From the NCBI GenBank assembly GCA_023399635.1, contig JAEWOP010000016.1, positions 1 through 15,612 on the forward strand: a stretch of DNA of 15,612 nt. The letters run 5' to 3'. Positions 6,745 through 14,454 of the stretch are shown here, in pieces (position 1 is the stretch's first letter; each line of letters starts with the position of its first letter). The position numbers were made by a program, and so were the translations under genes. The notes below the pieces were generated by a model, which did not search any database, was not told where the DNA came from, and saw only the letters and a program-made list of their open reading frames with translations. This DNA comes from Pseudomonadota bacterium (GTDB lineage: Bacteria; Pseudomonadota; Alphaproteobacteria; Rhizobiales; Rhizobiaceae).

Positions 6745-7599
6745 TCAATTTTTGCCGCTGTTCGAGCGGCCTTTTGGCACAAGCTTCCGTTCCAGATAGT
6801 GCTGGCCGATGGAGGCGATCGTGGTGATCCCGAGATACCAAAGCGAGGCAACGCATAGGAGTTCGATGACGAGGAAGTTGCGGGCGTAGATGGCCTGCGC
6901 CTGTGTCAACAAATCCTGCATGCCGATGACGGAAACGATGGCACTCGCCTTCAGCATGCCGATCGCCTGGTTTCCGGTCGGCGGGATGATCAGCCTTACT
7001 GCCTGAGGGAGGACCACCGTTCGCAGAGTCTGCAATGGTCTGAGGCCCAGAGACGATGCGGCTTCGCGCTGTCCACGATCCACGGCATTCAGGCCACTCC
7101 GAATGATCTCGCTCATGTTTGCCGCCTCGTGCAGACCAAGCGCCAGGAAGCCGGCCAGGGCGGGTGTGACGATGTCGTTTACCGAAACCGACCAGGACCC
7201 GAATCCGATCTCGGGGACGAAGAGCGCGATGTTGAACCAGAAGAAGATCTGGACGATCAGCGGTACGCCGCGGAACCACCAGACAAAGGCGACGGCGATC
7301 GCCTTGAGAACGATGTTCTGGCTCGTCGCCATGATGGCAACGAGGCAACCGATTACGATGCCGGCGACCATGGCGCCGGCTGTCAGTTCGAGCGTCAGGA
7401 CGACGCCGCCAAGAATGACGGGGTCAATCATGTAGCGCGGGATCTCGCTCCACTGGACGCTTTGATTGCGCCCGATAGTCAGGACCATGAGGGCCAGCAC
7501 AAGGATCGCAATGCTACCGGTTGCGACCTGCCTCCAGTGTATCGGCCTGCGGACTGGAGGCACGATGGTCAAAGTGATCGGTTGAGCAAAGAGCGCCAT
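6745..7599 (-). CDS. Polar amino acid-type ABC transporter permease (HisM/GlnP family)
   Basis: Inner-membrane subunit of 284 residues with hydrophobic segments near 26-43, 61-91, 100-130, 143-158, 200-225 and 232-260. The EAA loop that docks the ATPase is clear at about 179-202 (EAASSLGLRPLQTLRTVVLPQAVR region, followed by IPPTGNQ), as in the amino-acid (His/Glu/Gln) class. Its ATG lies 3 bases beyond the stop of the binding-protein gene, so the two are translationally coupled. Only one permease is present, so it would work as a homodimer or with a partner elsewhere. No cognate ATPase gene adjoins it, which is unusual for this class. Confidence 0.92.
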   Translation of the reverse strand: MALFAQPITLTIVPPVRRPIHWRQVATGSIAILVLALMVLTIGRNQSVQWSEIPRYMIDPVILGGVVLTLELTAGAMVAGIVIGCLVAIMATSQNIVLKAIAVAFVWWFRGVPLIVQIFFWFNIALFVPEIGFGSWSVSVNDIVTPALAGFLALGLHEAANMSEIIRSGLNAVDRGQREAASSLGLRPLQTLRTVVLPQAVRLIIPPTGNQAIGMLKASAIVSVIGMQDLLTQAQAIYARNFLVIELLCVASLWYLGITTIASIGQHYLERKLVPKGRSNSGKN

Positions 7600-7602
7600 G
7601 GC

Positions 7603-8538
7603 TCATTCCACCGGCATGGAGGCAGCATCGTTGAACTTGACGGTCTTCACGGCAAGCGGGCCAAGACTCCATTTCTCCATGATGGCCCGATAGGCGCCGC
7701 TGTCGACCATGTGTTGGAGCGAGGCGATCACGGCATCCCGGAGCTGTGGATTGTCCTTCGAGACCAGCATGCCAAGATAACCGACGGCGAGGCGGACATC
7801 GGGCAAGGCTTGCAGGCCGACGCCTTTGCCGGTCTGCTTCTCGGTGGTGTAGACGCTCGTTGCGTAACCGTTGACGGTCGCATCGGCGCGGCCCGTTCGC
7901 ACGGCCTGCAGGACGTCAGGCATTTTCGGGATGGACATGATCTCGATGGGCGCGGTCTTGCATTTTGCCGAGGCGGCAACGACCAGCCTGTTCTGGAAGG
8001 TCCCGACCGGCACGGCGACCTTCTTGCCGCAGAGGTCTTCCATGTTCTTGATGCCGAGCGGATTGCCCCTGACCGTCATGATGGTTGTTGCGTCATACAT
8101 GTAGTCGATGACGTCGACCTGCTTTTCCAGTTCCACATCGTCGTTGATACCGGAAAGCGTGATGTCGAACCGCTTGGAGAGCACGGCGGGAACGATGGCT
8201 GCGCCCGCGCCGACATTGGTCATCTGCACATCAATGCCGAGAATGACGCCTAGCGCCGCCGCTAGATCGGCATCGATACCAATCGGCTTGCCAGCCTCGT
8301 CCTGGAAGCTGATTGGCGGCGTCAGATCCGTCGCAACCTTCAGGACCTTCTTTTCCTTGATCTCAGAAGGCAGACGGTCTGACAGTTGCTGATTAAAGGC
8401 GATGCCCGGAAGCTTCCCCACATCCTCCTCAGGCACCATCTTCACGGGCGTGCCTTCTGCGGCCTGCGTGGTTGAGGAGAGGAGAGCAAAGGCGATGCCT
8501 GCCAGGGTGGCTGTGACGGTCTTCTTGAAACTATGCAT
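7603..8538 (-). CDS. Polar amino acid-type ABC transporter substrate-binding protein
   Basis: Periplasmic binding protein of the SBP_bac_3 class, 311 residues. It has a Sec signal (MHSFKKTVTATLAGIAFALL, cleavage about STTQA|AE near residue 26) and the family segments LKVATDLTPPISFQDEAGKPIGIDADLAAALG, RFDITLSGINDD, GKKVAVPVGT and a late DNPQLRDAVIASLQHMVDSGAY. An open frame starts at 8595, but that ATG lies within the sigma54 promoter. The ATG at 8538 begins the signal peptide and has AAGGGG about 8 bases upstream, so it is chosen. It is the first gene of the minus-strand set (binding protein, permease, isomerase, GntR). The ligand is probably an amino acid or amino-acid-like compound (class inference). 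Confidence 0.92.
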   Translation of the reverse strand: MHSFKKTVTATLAGIAFALLSSTTQAAEGTPVKMVPEEDVGKLPGIAFNQQLSDRLPSEIKEKKVLKVATDLTPPISFQDEAGKPIGIDADLAAALGVILGIDVQMTNVGAGAAIVPAVLSKRFDITLSGINDDVELEKQVDVIDYMYDATTIMTVRGNPLGIKNMEDLCGKKVAVPVGTFQNRLVVAASAKCKTAPIEIMSIPKMPDVLQAVRTGRADATVNGYATSVYTTEKQTGKGVGLQALPDVRLAVGYLGMLVSKDNPQLRDAVIASLQHMVDSGAYRAIMEKWSLGPLAVKTVKFNDAASMPVE

Positions 8539-8590
8539 GCGGAACCCCTTCTTCACATTTCTATTGTCGTGAATTTTCAGGATTGGGTGA

Positions 8591-8606
8591 TGCAATCAGC
8601 ATGCCA
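8591..8606 (-). promoter_or_regulatory. Sigma54 (-24/-12) promoter for the amino-acid transporter operon
   Basis: On the minus strand the sequence is TGGCATG-CTGA-TTGCA, differing from the sigma54 consensus TGGCACG-N4-TTGCW at a single position. The invariant GG (8605-8604) and GC (8593-8592) are separated by the required 10 bases. Transcription would begin near 8580, leaving about a 42-base leader to the ATG at 8538. RpoN and an enhancer-binding activator would be needed; neither is encoded here. Confidence 0.72.
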
Positions 8607-8658
8607 GTTCGGGGTGATGATTTTTATATATATGTTTTTATTAAGTTATTTTGTGCGC

Positions 8659-8680
8659 CGTAGAATCAAGTTAATCTACG
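8659..8680. promoter_or_regulatory. Inverted repeat CGTAGA-N10-TCTACG, possible activator site
   Basis: Perfect 6-bp arms CGTAGA (8659-8664) and TCTACG (8675-8680) with a 10-base spacer, 53 bases upstream of the -24 element of the minus-strand sigma54 promoter. Its geometry, 22 bp with a 10-base spacer, equals that of the repeat at 8862-8883, although the sequences differ. An upstream activating role is only inferred. Confidence 0.35.
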
Positions 8681-8861
8681 AATTAAGTTTCGCATGAACA
8701 TTCGAAAGTACTTGATGAAAAAATAGCCCGCATGGCGTTGTCGGATCATTCGTTTATAGTAACGATATTTAAACTATTGAAAAATCTGTATAATATGAAT
8801 ATTTCCATTAGCGGATCCGGTGCCTTGGTCGTCGAGAATGCTCCGATACTGATACGATTCA

Positions 8862-8883
8862 AGAGCTCATGAGCCAAAGCTCT
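8862..8883. promoter_or_regulatory. Inverted repeat AGAGCT-N10-AGCTCT, possible activator site
   Basis: Perfect 6-bp arms AGAGCT (8862-8867) and AGCTCT (8878-8883) with a 10-base spacer; a second 10-bp palindrome GCTCATGAGC (8865-8874) overlaps it. It lies about 160-180 bases before the plus-strand sigma54 promoter, within the normal range of enhancer sites. Binding is not shown. Confidence 0.35.
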
Positions 8884-8948
8884 GCCCAACAAATCACCGT
8901 CATCTATCAAGGCTGCACAATTAATGAGTTCCAGATAGTTTACGATGT

Positions 8949-8962
8949 TTCATGATTATGAA
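8949..8962. promoter_or_regulatory. Inverted repeat TTCAT-N4-ATGAA, possible activator site
   Basis: Perfect 5-bp arms around GATT, centred about 90 bases before the -24 element of the plus-strand promoter, a common enhancer distance. Short AT-rich repeats of this size can arise by chance. Confidence 0.25.
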
Positions 8963-9041
8963 GTTGCGAAATAACTTAAAACAAAAATAATTACATATAT
9001 TCATGTGGTTGCTGCCCTCCGTTCGGTGTTAGCAGCGTAGT

Positions 9042-9057
9042 TGGCACGCAGCTTGCA
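9042..9057 (+). promoter_or_regulatory. Sigma54 (-24/-12) promoter for the right-hand operon
   Basis: TGGCACG-CAGC-TTGCA is an exact match to the sigma54 consensus TGGCACG-N4-TTGCW, with GG at 9043-9044 and GC at 9055-9056 spaced by 10 bases. Transcription would start near 9067-9069, giving a leader of about 100 bases before the ATPase ATG at 9171. A ten-of-ten agreement in the conserved positions, directly upstream of an operon, makes chance unlikely. Confidence 0.85.
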
Positions 9058-9170
9058 ATTCCTTTCCCATGGACCAGCGCGAGCTCAAAATTGCCGATCA
9101 ACCACATCTCCGCCTGATGAATACGAGAGCCACGTCCTCGTCTGTTCAGGCGCAAACCAAGGGGACATTC

Positions 9171-10286
9171 ATGTCGCAGGCCTCGAATGCATCAGAAGGC
9201 AGGCAGCTCAGCGTTCGTGGCCTGACCCACAGCTACGGTGGACAGAACGCGATCAGCGACATCTCTTTCGAGATGAACGCTGGTGAGATTGTCGCACTCC
9301 TCGGACCGAGCGGCTGCGGCAAATCCACGGTGTTGCGGGCCATCGCGGGGCTGATCCAGCCGAAAAGCGGCGTGATCCAGCTCGGTGGCGAAGACCTTGC
9401 CAATGTTTCGGCGCGTGCGCGCGGTATAGGCATGGTTTTCCAGAACTATGCGCTGTTTCCACACCTGACGGTCGCCGAGAACATCGCCTATCCGTTGGCA
9501 TGCCAGAAGGTTGGGCGCTCCGAGCGGCGTGAACGGGTCGAGGAGATGCTTTCGCTCGTACGGTTGAAAGGGTTTGGTCATCGGCTACCGCGTGAGCTCT
9601 CGGGTGGTCAGCAGCAACGCGTGGCGGTGGCCCGTGCCATTGCCGGACGGCCTTCGCTTCTGCTTCTCGACGAACCCTTCGGTGCCTTGGACCGGGCGCT
9701 CCGTTTCGACCTGCAGGTCGAGCTTCTCCATCTGCAGAAGACGCTGGGCATCACCACACTGATCGTCACGCATGACCAGGAGGAAGCGCAAAGTCTGGCA
9801 GGTCGTCTCGTGCTGATGAACAAGGGCAATGTCGAGCAGATCGACACCCCGATGGCCGTTTATGACCGGCCGAAAACGCTGTTCGTCAATACGTTTATCG
9901 GCCAGGCCAATGTACTGTATGGAAAGGTGGATCGCCTGGATGCCGAGGCAACCCTGGTCACGCTTGCCAATGGCAAGGCTCTCGTTCTCCCCCGCCGCCT
10001 GAATTTCACCACAGGCTCGAAGGTGACGATCACCTTCCGTCCCGAAGACGTACGCCTGTCTGCGACCTCGAGCGCATCGGCCCTGCCGGCGCGACTGACC
10101 GTGTCAGTGCCGCTTGGGCCCACCCTTGTCCATGATCTCCTTCTCGAAGACGGGACAAACCTTCGTTCCTCGGAGGTCCGCGGACCTTCGACCTTCATTC
10201 CCGAGCCGGGAGCACAGCTCTTTGCCGAGATAGACACCATGAGGTGTCACGCCTTTCCGAGCGAACCGGAAGCATTCCGTGAATAA
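9171..10286 (+). CDS. Polyamine-type (PotA-like) ABC transporter ATP-binding protein
   Basis: ATPase of the right-hand importer, 371 residues. Motifs: Walker A GPSGCGKS (45-52), Q-loop Gln91, signature LSGGQQQR (143-150), Walker B LLLLDEP (163-169), switch His201, then a TOBE-type C-terminal region with TFRPEDVRLS. The frame is open from 9069, but the first ABC-like residues begin after the ATG at 9171, which has AAGGGG 7 bases upstream; an ATG at 9117 lacks such a site. It opens a six-gene operon driven by the sigma54 promoter at 9042-9057; the next gene starts 19 bases after its stop. It is a paralogue of the ATPase at 656-1786, but diverged in sequence. Confidence 0.93.
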   Translation: MSQASNASEGRQLSVRGLTHSYGGQNAISDISFEMNAGEIVALLGPSGCGKSTVLRAIAGLIQPKSGVIQLGGEDLANVSARARGIGMVFQNYALFPHLTVAENIAYPLACQKVGRSERRERVEEMLSLVRLKGFGHRLPRELSGGQQQRVAVARAIAGRPSLLLLDEPFGALDRALRFDLQVELLHLQKTLGITTLIVTHDQEEAQSLAGRLVLMNKGNVEQIDTPMAVYDRPKTLFVNTFIGQANVLYGKVDRLDAEATLVTLANGKALVLPRRLNFTTGSKVTITFRPEDVRLSATSSASALPARLTVSVPLGPTLVHDLLLEDGTNLRSSEVRGPSTFIPEPGAQLFAEIDTMRCHAFPSEPEAFRE

Positions 10287-10305
10287 CAACAACAGAGGTG
10301 AACCG

Positions 10306-11346
10306 ATGCAAGACTTCAACATCACAAGACGCCGTTTCGGACTGCTTGCCGCCGGTGCGGCCGTGGCAGCGACCGTTCCTTTCGCCGCCCGTGCGGCTGG
10401 TGGCACGGCGGTTGCCGCGACCTTCCCAGGCAACTGGGAAGACGGCTATCGCACCGTGCTGACGCCACTCGTGAAGGAGGCCGGCTTCGATCTGACTGTC
10501 GCTCCGGCAATGGCGCAGGACCAACTCGCCAAGGTCATGGCAAGCCCCGGCAACCCGCCCTATGACACGCTTCTCATGTCGCCCGGTCAGATGGCCATCG
10601 CGATCGAGAACGACCTCATCGAGAAGATCGACCCTTCGAAGCTGAAAAACTGGGGAATGCTCGATCCGGCCTTCCAGGGCGAATATGGCCCGACCGTCAC
10701 GGTAGAGGTCAACGGCATTGCCTATAATCCCGATCTCGTACCCGCGCCGAAGGGCTACCGCGATCTTTTTGAAAACCCGGTCTATAAGGGCTTGGTCTCT
10801 TGGACAGGCTTTGCCTCCAATACAGGAATAATGGCCTATACCCAGATCGCCAAGATTTTTGGTTCAGGCCCCGCCGACATGGATGCCGTCTTCAAGCTGT
10901 TCAAGGAACACCCGGAACAGATCAAGGGCGTGGTGGCCGGCACGAACCACCAGATGACGCTGTTCCAGCAGGGCGAGATTGCAGTCTTCATGTGCTCGAC
11001 CGGCAACGTCGCCAAGCTGAAGGCTATGGGGCTGAAGGCCGAATTCGTCCAGCCGGAGACGGGCTCGCCTGCAGCCCCTGTCAACATTCATCTGACCAAG
11101 GGCGCCAAAAACGTCGACGCTGCCTACGCCTATATGGATGCAGCGATTTCGAAGGCCGCCCAAGACAAGCTGAAGATGCCGCCACAGGAAATGTTCCCGA
11201 CGAACAAGGAAGTGGAGCTGACACCTGGCATCGAGGCTTATGTGAAGCGCGAACAGCTTGCCTCTCTCGTCTATCCGGACTGGGCTGCCATCAACAAGAA
11301 CCGGCCGGAATGGATCCGCCAGTTCGACGCCCTCGTGGCTGGTTGA
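10306..11346 (+). CDS. Spermidine/putrescine-type ABC transporter substrate-binding protein
   Basis: Periplasmic ligand-binding subunit of 346 residues. The N-terminus carries a twin-arginine motif (TRRRFGLL, 7-14), an Ala-rich hydrophobic stretch and an ARA|AG cleavage site near residue 30, so Tat export is expected. The mature protein follows the PotD-like pattern: AATFPGNWEDGY start, VEVNGIAYNPDLV hinge strand, YKGLVSWTGFASNTG, and the closing YPDWAAINKNRPEWIRQFD typical of this class. The start at 10306 is supported by AGAGGTG 6 bases upstream; the earlier GTG at 10279 is in the tail of the ATPase gene. It lies between the ATPase and two permeases, all in one direction. The ligand could be a polyamine, opine, quaternary amine or related nitrogen compound. 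Confidence 0.92.
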   Translation: MQDFNITRRRFGLLAAGAAVAATVPFAARAAGGTAVAATFPGNWEDGYRTVLTPLVKEAGFDLTVAPAMAQDQLAKVMASPGNPPYDTLLMSPGQMAIAIENDLIEKIDPSKLKNWGMLDPAFQGEYGPTVTVEVNGIAYNPDLVPAPKGYRDLFENPVYKGLVSWTGFASNTGIMAYTQIAKIFGSGPADMDAVFKLFKEHPEQIKGVVAGTNHQMTLFQQGEIAVFMCSTGNVAKLKAMGLKAEFVQPETGSPAAPVNIHLTKGAKNVDAAYAYMDAAISKAAQDKLKMPPQEMFPTNKEVELTPGIEAYVKREQLASLVYPDWAAINKNRPEWIRQFDALVAG

Positions 11347-11355
11347 GGTAGCACC

Positions 11356-12183
11356 ATGAAAGCGAGCGGCTTCCCCTACGTTATCCCGATGCTTCTGCTG
11401 TCGCTGGCGTTCTTCGCGACGCCGCTCGCCGTCCTTGTCGGGTTCAGCTTTATTGGACCCGACGGCCTGTCCCTGCACAATTATGCGCGCTTTCTCGGCG
11501 ATGCGTTCAATTATCGCGTTCTCGTCAACACCGCCAAGCTCGGGGTGCAGACCATCGTCACCACGACGCTGCTCGGTGTGCCGATCGCGCTGTTCTACTG
11601 GCACAGCGGCAAGACCACGCGTCAGATTATCATTTTCCTGACGCTGATCCCTATGTTGACCAGCAACGTGGTTCGCACCTTTGCCTGGATCGTGATTCTC
11701 GGACGGCAGGGCCCGATCAGCGAAACATTCGTGGCGCTTGGGCTGACTGACCGTCCCTTCACGCTGATGTCGACGGAACTTGGGCTTGTGATGGCCATGT
11801 GCCAGATCGACCTGCCGCTGATCATCCTTCCGCTGGTGGCGATTTTGTCGCGCATTCCCGTCACCTATACCGAAGCTGCGCAGGTTTCGGGCGCCGGGCC
11901 ATGGCGCATTCTTGTCACGGTCCTGTTGCCGATGATGCTGCCTGGACTTCTGGCCGGTTGGATTCTCGTCTTTGCCAGCACCAGTGCTTCCTTCGTCACC
12001 CAGGCGGTGATCGGCGGCGCGCGCAACGTCTATGTGCCGCAATTGATTTACCGCGAGGTCGGCACGCTGTTCGACTGGCCGATGGCGTCTGCGATCGCCG
12101 TCGTGCTCCTCATGTCAACCGGCATCCTGCTCGTCGCCATGACCATGATTTCCCGTCACCGGAGGCTCGTCGGCCATGCGTAG
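11356..12183 (+). CDS. Polyamine-type ABC transporter permease (PotB-like)
   Basis: Inner-membrane subunit, 275 residues, with about six hydrophobic segments (near 9-31, 62-82, 90-116, 142-165, 187-213 and 243-266). The ATPase-docking EAA loop is at about 173-200 (TEAAQVSGAGPWRILVTVLLP). It starts 9 bases after the binding-protein stop and ends 8 bases inside the next permease gene, so translation of the pair is coupled. As first of the two permeases after the binding protein it corresponds to the PotB position. Confidence 0.92.
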   Translation: MKASGFPYVIPMLLLSLAFFATPLAVLVGFSFIGPDGLSLHNYARFLGDAFNYRVLVNTAKLGVQTIVTTTLLGVPIALFYWHSGKTTRQIIIFLTLIPMLTSNVVRTFAWIVILGRQGPISETFVALGLTDRPFTLMSTELGLVMAMCQIDLPLIILPLVAILSRIPVTYTEAAQVSGAGPWRILVTVLLPMMLPGLLAGWILVFASTSASFVTQAVIGGARNVYVPQLIYREVGTLFDWPMASAIAVVLLMSTGILLVAMTMISRHRRLVGHA

Positions 12184-12997
12184 AAAATCCGAAAACCCGG
12201 TCCCCGCCATCCTCTACAAGGCATTCGTCTTCGGCTTCGGCGGCCTGAGCCTGATCTATCTCGTGGCCCCGATCGTCATCGCGATCACCATGTCGTTTAC
12301 TTCAGGACAGACGCTCAAATACCCACCGGAGGGTTTTTCGCTGCGCTGGTATGAGGCGTTGCTCGATCCTATCCGCTCCGGGACCGAACATATTGCCGCC
12401 GGCAACTCGCTGAAGATCGCAGGCCTTGCCGTTCTTGGCTCGCTGCTCTTTGCGGTGCCCGCCACGATCGGCATGGCCCGGCTGCACCGTCGGTCGGTCA
12501 ACACAATCGAGCCGTTGCTTCTCGCGCCGCTGGTCTTGCCGAGCCTCGTTTATGGTCTGGCTGCGCTGATCGTCGCCAATTTCGTTGGCTTGCAGCCTTC
12601 GCTCTGGCTGACTGTCGCCGGCCATGTGGTGGTCTTTGGGCCTTTGATGTACCGCGCCGCTTCGGTCGTCGCGCAGGGTATCAATCCGTCGCTGGCAGAA
12701 GCTTCGACGGTAATGGGGGCTACGTGGTTCACCACACTGAGGCGCGTGATCCTGCCCTTGCTGACACCCGGCATTCTCGCTGGCGCATTCCTCGTCTTCA
12801 TCCAGTCGCTCGACAACGTTTCCGTCTCGCTCTTCCTGGCCGACGCGCAGACGACAGTGCTGCCGCTCAGGATGTTTGCCCTGATTGAGGAATCGCTCGA
12901 TGTGCGCGTTGCCGCCATGTCGGGCCTGCTGATCGGCCTGACGCTGGTGGTGATGCTGGTGGCAAGGCGGGTGCTGGCGCCTACGCGACAGGCCTGA
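12176..12997 (+). CDS. Polyamine-type ABC transporter permease (PotC-like)
   Basis: Second inner-membrane subunit, 273 residues, with hydrophobic segments near 17-40, 80-101, 113-138, 143-166, 190-212 and 243-264. The EAA-type loop is at 174-200 (AEASTVMGATWFTTLRRVILPLLTPG). The start codon overlaps the end of the PotB-like gene by 8 bases, typical of heterodimeric permease pairs. It completes the importer; the metabolic genes follow after 31 bases. Confidence 0.92.
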   Translation: MRRKSENPVPAILYKAFVFGFGGLSLIYLVAPIVIAITMSFTSGQTLKYPPEGFSLRWYEALLDPIRSGTEHIAAGNSLKIAGLAVLGSLLFAVPATIGMARLHRRSVNTIEPLLLAPLVLPSLVYGLAALIVANFVGLQPSLWLTVAGHVVVFGPLMYRAASVVAQGINPSLAEASTVMGATWFTTLRRVILPLLTPGILAGAFLVFIQSLDNVSVSLFLADAQTTVLPLRMFALIEESLDVRVAAMSGLLIGLTLVVMLVARRVLAPTRQA

Positions 12998-13028
12998 CGA
13001 ACAAGAACAATATTGGAAGGAATAGCCC

Positions 13029-14453
13029 ATGAACATGACCGCCACCAGAACAGGAGCCTATCGCATCGGCTCGTTGCTCGCCGACTTTCAGCCGGATTTC
13101 GATTTCGCAGCGCCCTTGCCCCTCCCGGTCGAGGAATTCGAGGATCGTCTGCGGCGTATCCGCCGCCAGGCAGTGGAGGCCGGACATGACGCCCTGATTG
13201 TTCATACTGGCGGTGTGGGCTGGTTTCACACGTCGAACCACTATCTGCGCTATATCTGCGACTGGATGCGGGAAGGCGTGCTAATCATTCCGACGGATGT
13301 CGACAAGCCAATGGTGCTTTTGTCCTTCTTTACCCAGTCCGTGCTCCTGCCGCCGGGAGGCGAGCCGGTGCTGGTCGAGGATATCTGGCAGATTGGCCCC
13401 ATCGGGCGGGAATATTCAGATCGTCCGGGCGACAGCGTCATCAAGACCGCAGAAAAATGTGCCGAACTGCTGGCAGGAATGGGACTATCGAAAGCGCAGA
13501 TCGGCCGTATTGGCGACCGCACCTCGCTGATTTTCTGGGCAGGTCTCGACGCATTGATGCCAGGCGTGAAGTTCGTTGCCGACAATGCCATTCTCGACCG
13601 CATGCAAAAGGTCCGCTCGCCGCGCGAAATCGAGATGTTTCGGGCCGCCGCCCAACTGGTCAGCATCGCCACGCAGGCGGCCTATCACGTGGCAAAACCC
13701 GGCGTGACCGACCACGAGATCTATGCTGCCTTCACCCAGGCACAACTCTCCTTCGGTGGCGAAACCGGTGACGGTTACCAGATCGGCATCAACGAGTTTG
13801 GCACCCATTGCGGCAAGCCTTACGGGCACGTCGTACGATCGGGAGACCTGATCAATCTCTATGTCTCCAACGTGACCTACCGAGGCTACACTGCGCAGAC
13901 TGCAAGGATGATCGCAATCGGCGAGATCACCAGGCGCCAGGAAGAGGTGCTCGCCGCCTGTACCGAAGGTGTCAAGCGCGCGGAAATGCTGATCCGGCCG
14001 GGTGCCTTGATGCGCGATGTCAACAATGCGGCCTTCGAGCCCATGATCGAGCGCGGCATGCTGGCGTCGCCGGAAGCCCGCACCATGCCCTACAACTGGG
14101 CGCCAATGGATGATGGCGGCGCAAGGCTCATTCCGCGCCAATATGTCAAGAATATCGACTGGGAGGCGCAAGGCCGCTCACTCATGCATGTCTATCCAGC
14201 GACACACGGCCCGCATAACCCCAACCTCGGTCATTCAGTCGGCATGGCCGGCGGGCAGAACAGTTTCAACATCTCCTCCCATAATTACGATCGGATGGAA
14301 GAGGGCATGGTCTTTGTGCTCCACACCCAGTGGCTCGAACCGCTATCCGCCGGCTGCAATGTCGGTGACATGTATGTCGTGACCAAAGACGGGTTTGAAA
14401 ACCTGTCGCGCCACACTCCGCTTGAAACCCACCGCATTGCTGCCGAGGCCTGA
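13029..14453 (+). CDS. M24-fold (creatinase/Xaa-Pro aminopeptidase-like) protein lacking the metal-ligand set
   Basis: Two-domain pita-bread protein of 474 residues: an N-terminal creatinase-type domain (about 35-190) and a C-terminal M24 domain (about 195-460). In M24 metallopeptidases two Asp, one His and two Glu bind the metals. Here the matching positions read Tyr278 (GDLINLYVSN), Gln290 (GYTAQTAR), His402 (GHSVGM), His432 (GMVFVLHT) and Gly446 (NVGDMYVV), so only the His remains, by my hand alignment. It is thus unlikely to be a dinuclear aminopeptidase. Creatinase and ectoine hydrolase-like members show the fold can hydrolyse other C-N bonds, some without metal, and His260 and His267 lie where creatinase has its catalytic His. 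The start has GGAAGGA about 9 bases upstream. It sits between the importer genes and the flavoprotein, so it probably acts on the imported compound in the cytoplasm. Confidence 0.85.
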   Translation: MNMTATRTGAYRIGSLLADFQPDFDFAAPLPLPVEEFEDRLRRIRRQAVEAGHDALIVHTGGVGWFHTSNHYLRYICDWMREGVLIIPTDVDKPMVLLSFFTQSVLLPPGGEPVLVEDIWQIGPIGREYSDRPGDSVIKTAEKCAELLAGMGLSKAQIGRIGDRTSLIFWAGLDALMPGVKFVADNAILDRMQKVRSPREIEMFRAAAQLVSIATQAAYHVAKPGVTDHEIYAAFTQAQLSFGGETGDGYQIGINEFGTHCGKPYGHVVRSGDLINLYVSNVTYRGYTAQTARMIAIGEITRRQEEVLAACTEGVKRAEMLIRPGALMRDVNNAAFEPMIERGMLASPEARTMPYNWAPMDDGGARLIPRQYVKNIDWEAQGRSLMHVYPATHGPHNPNLGHSVGMAGGQNSFNISSHNYDRMEEGMVFVLHTQWLEPLSAGCNVGDMYVVTKDGFENLSRHTPLETHRIAAEA

Positions 14454-14454
14454 G

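Larger units (their letters stand above)
8607..9041. other. AT-rich intergenic control region between two sigma54 promoters
   Basis: About 435 bases with no gene-like frame, much richer in A+T than the flanking genes. It separates two divergent operons, each with its own -24/-12 promoter, and holds several inverted repeats suited to an enhancer-binding protein. A/T-rich tracts near 8621-8645, 8760-8805 and 8968-9000 could bend DNA. I searched by eye for IHF consensus sites and NtrC-type GCAC-N-GTGC dyads and found no convincing one. Confidence 0.6.

Noticed and set aside
8536..8595. Upstream ATG at 8595 as start of the amino-acid binding protein
   Set aside because: It lies inside the -12 element of the sigma54 promoter, and the extra residues precede a clear signal peptide starting at 8538.
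8984..9000. TACATAT-containing sequence as a fourth GntR-type site
   Set aside because: Only the terminal ATTACATAT agrees; the rest matches no better than AT-rich chance.
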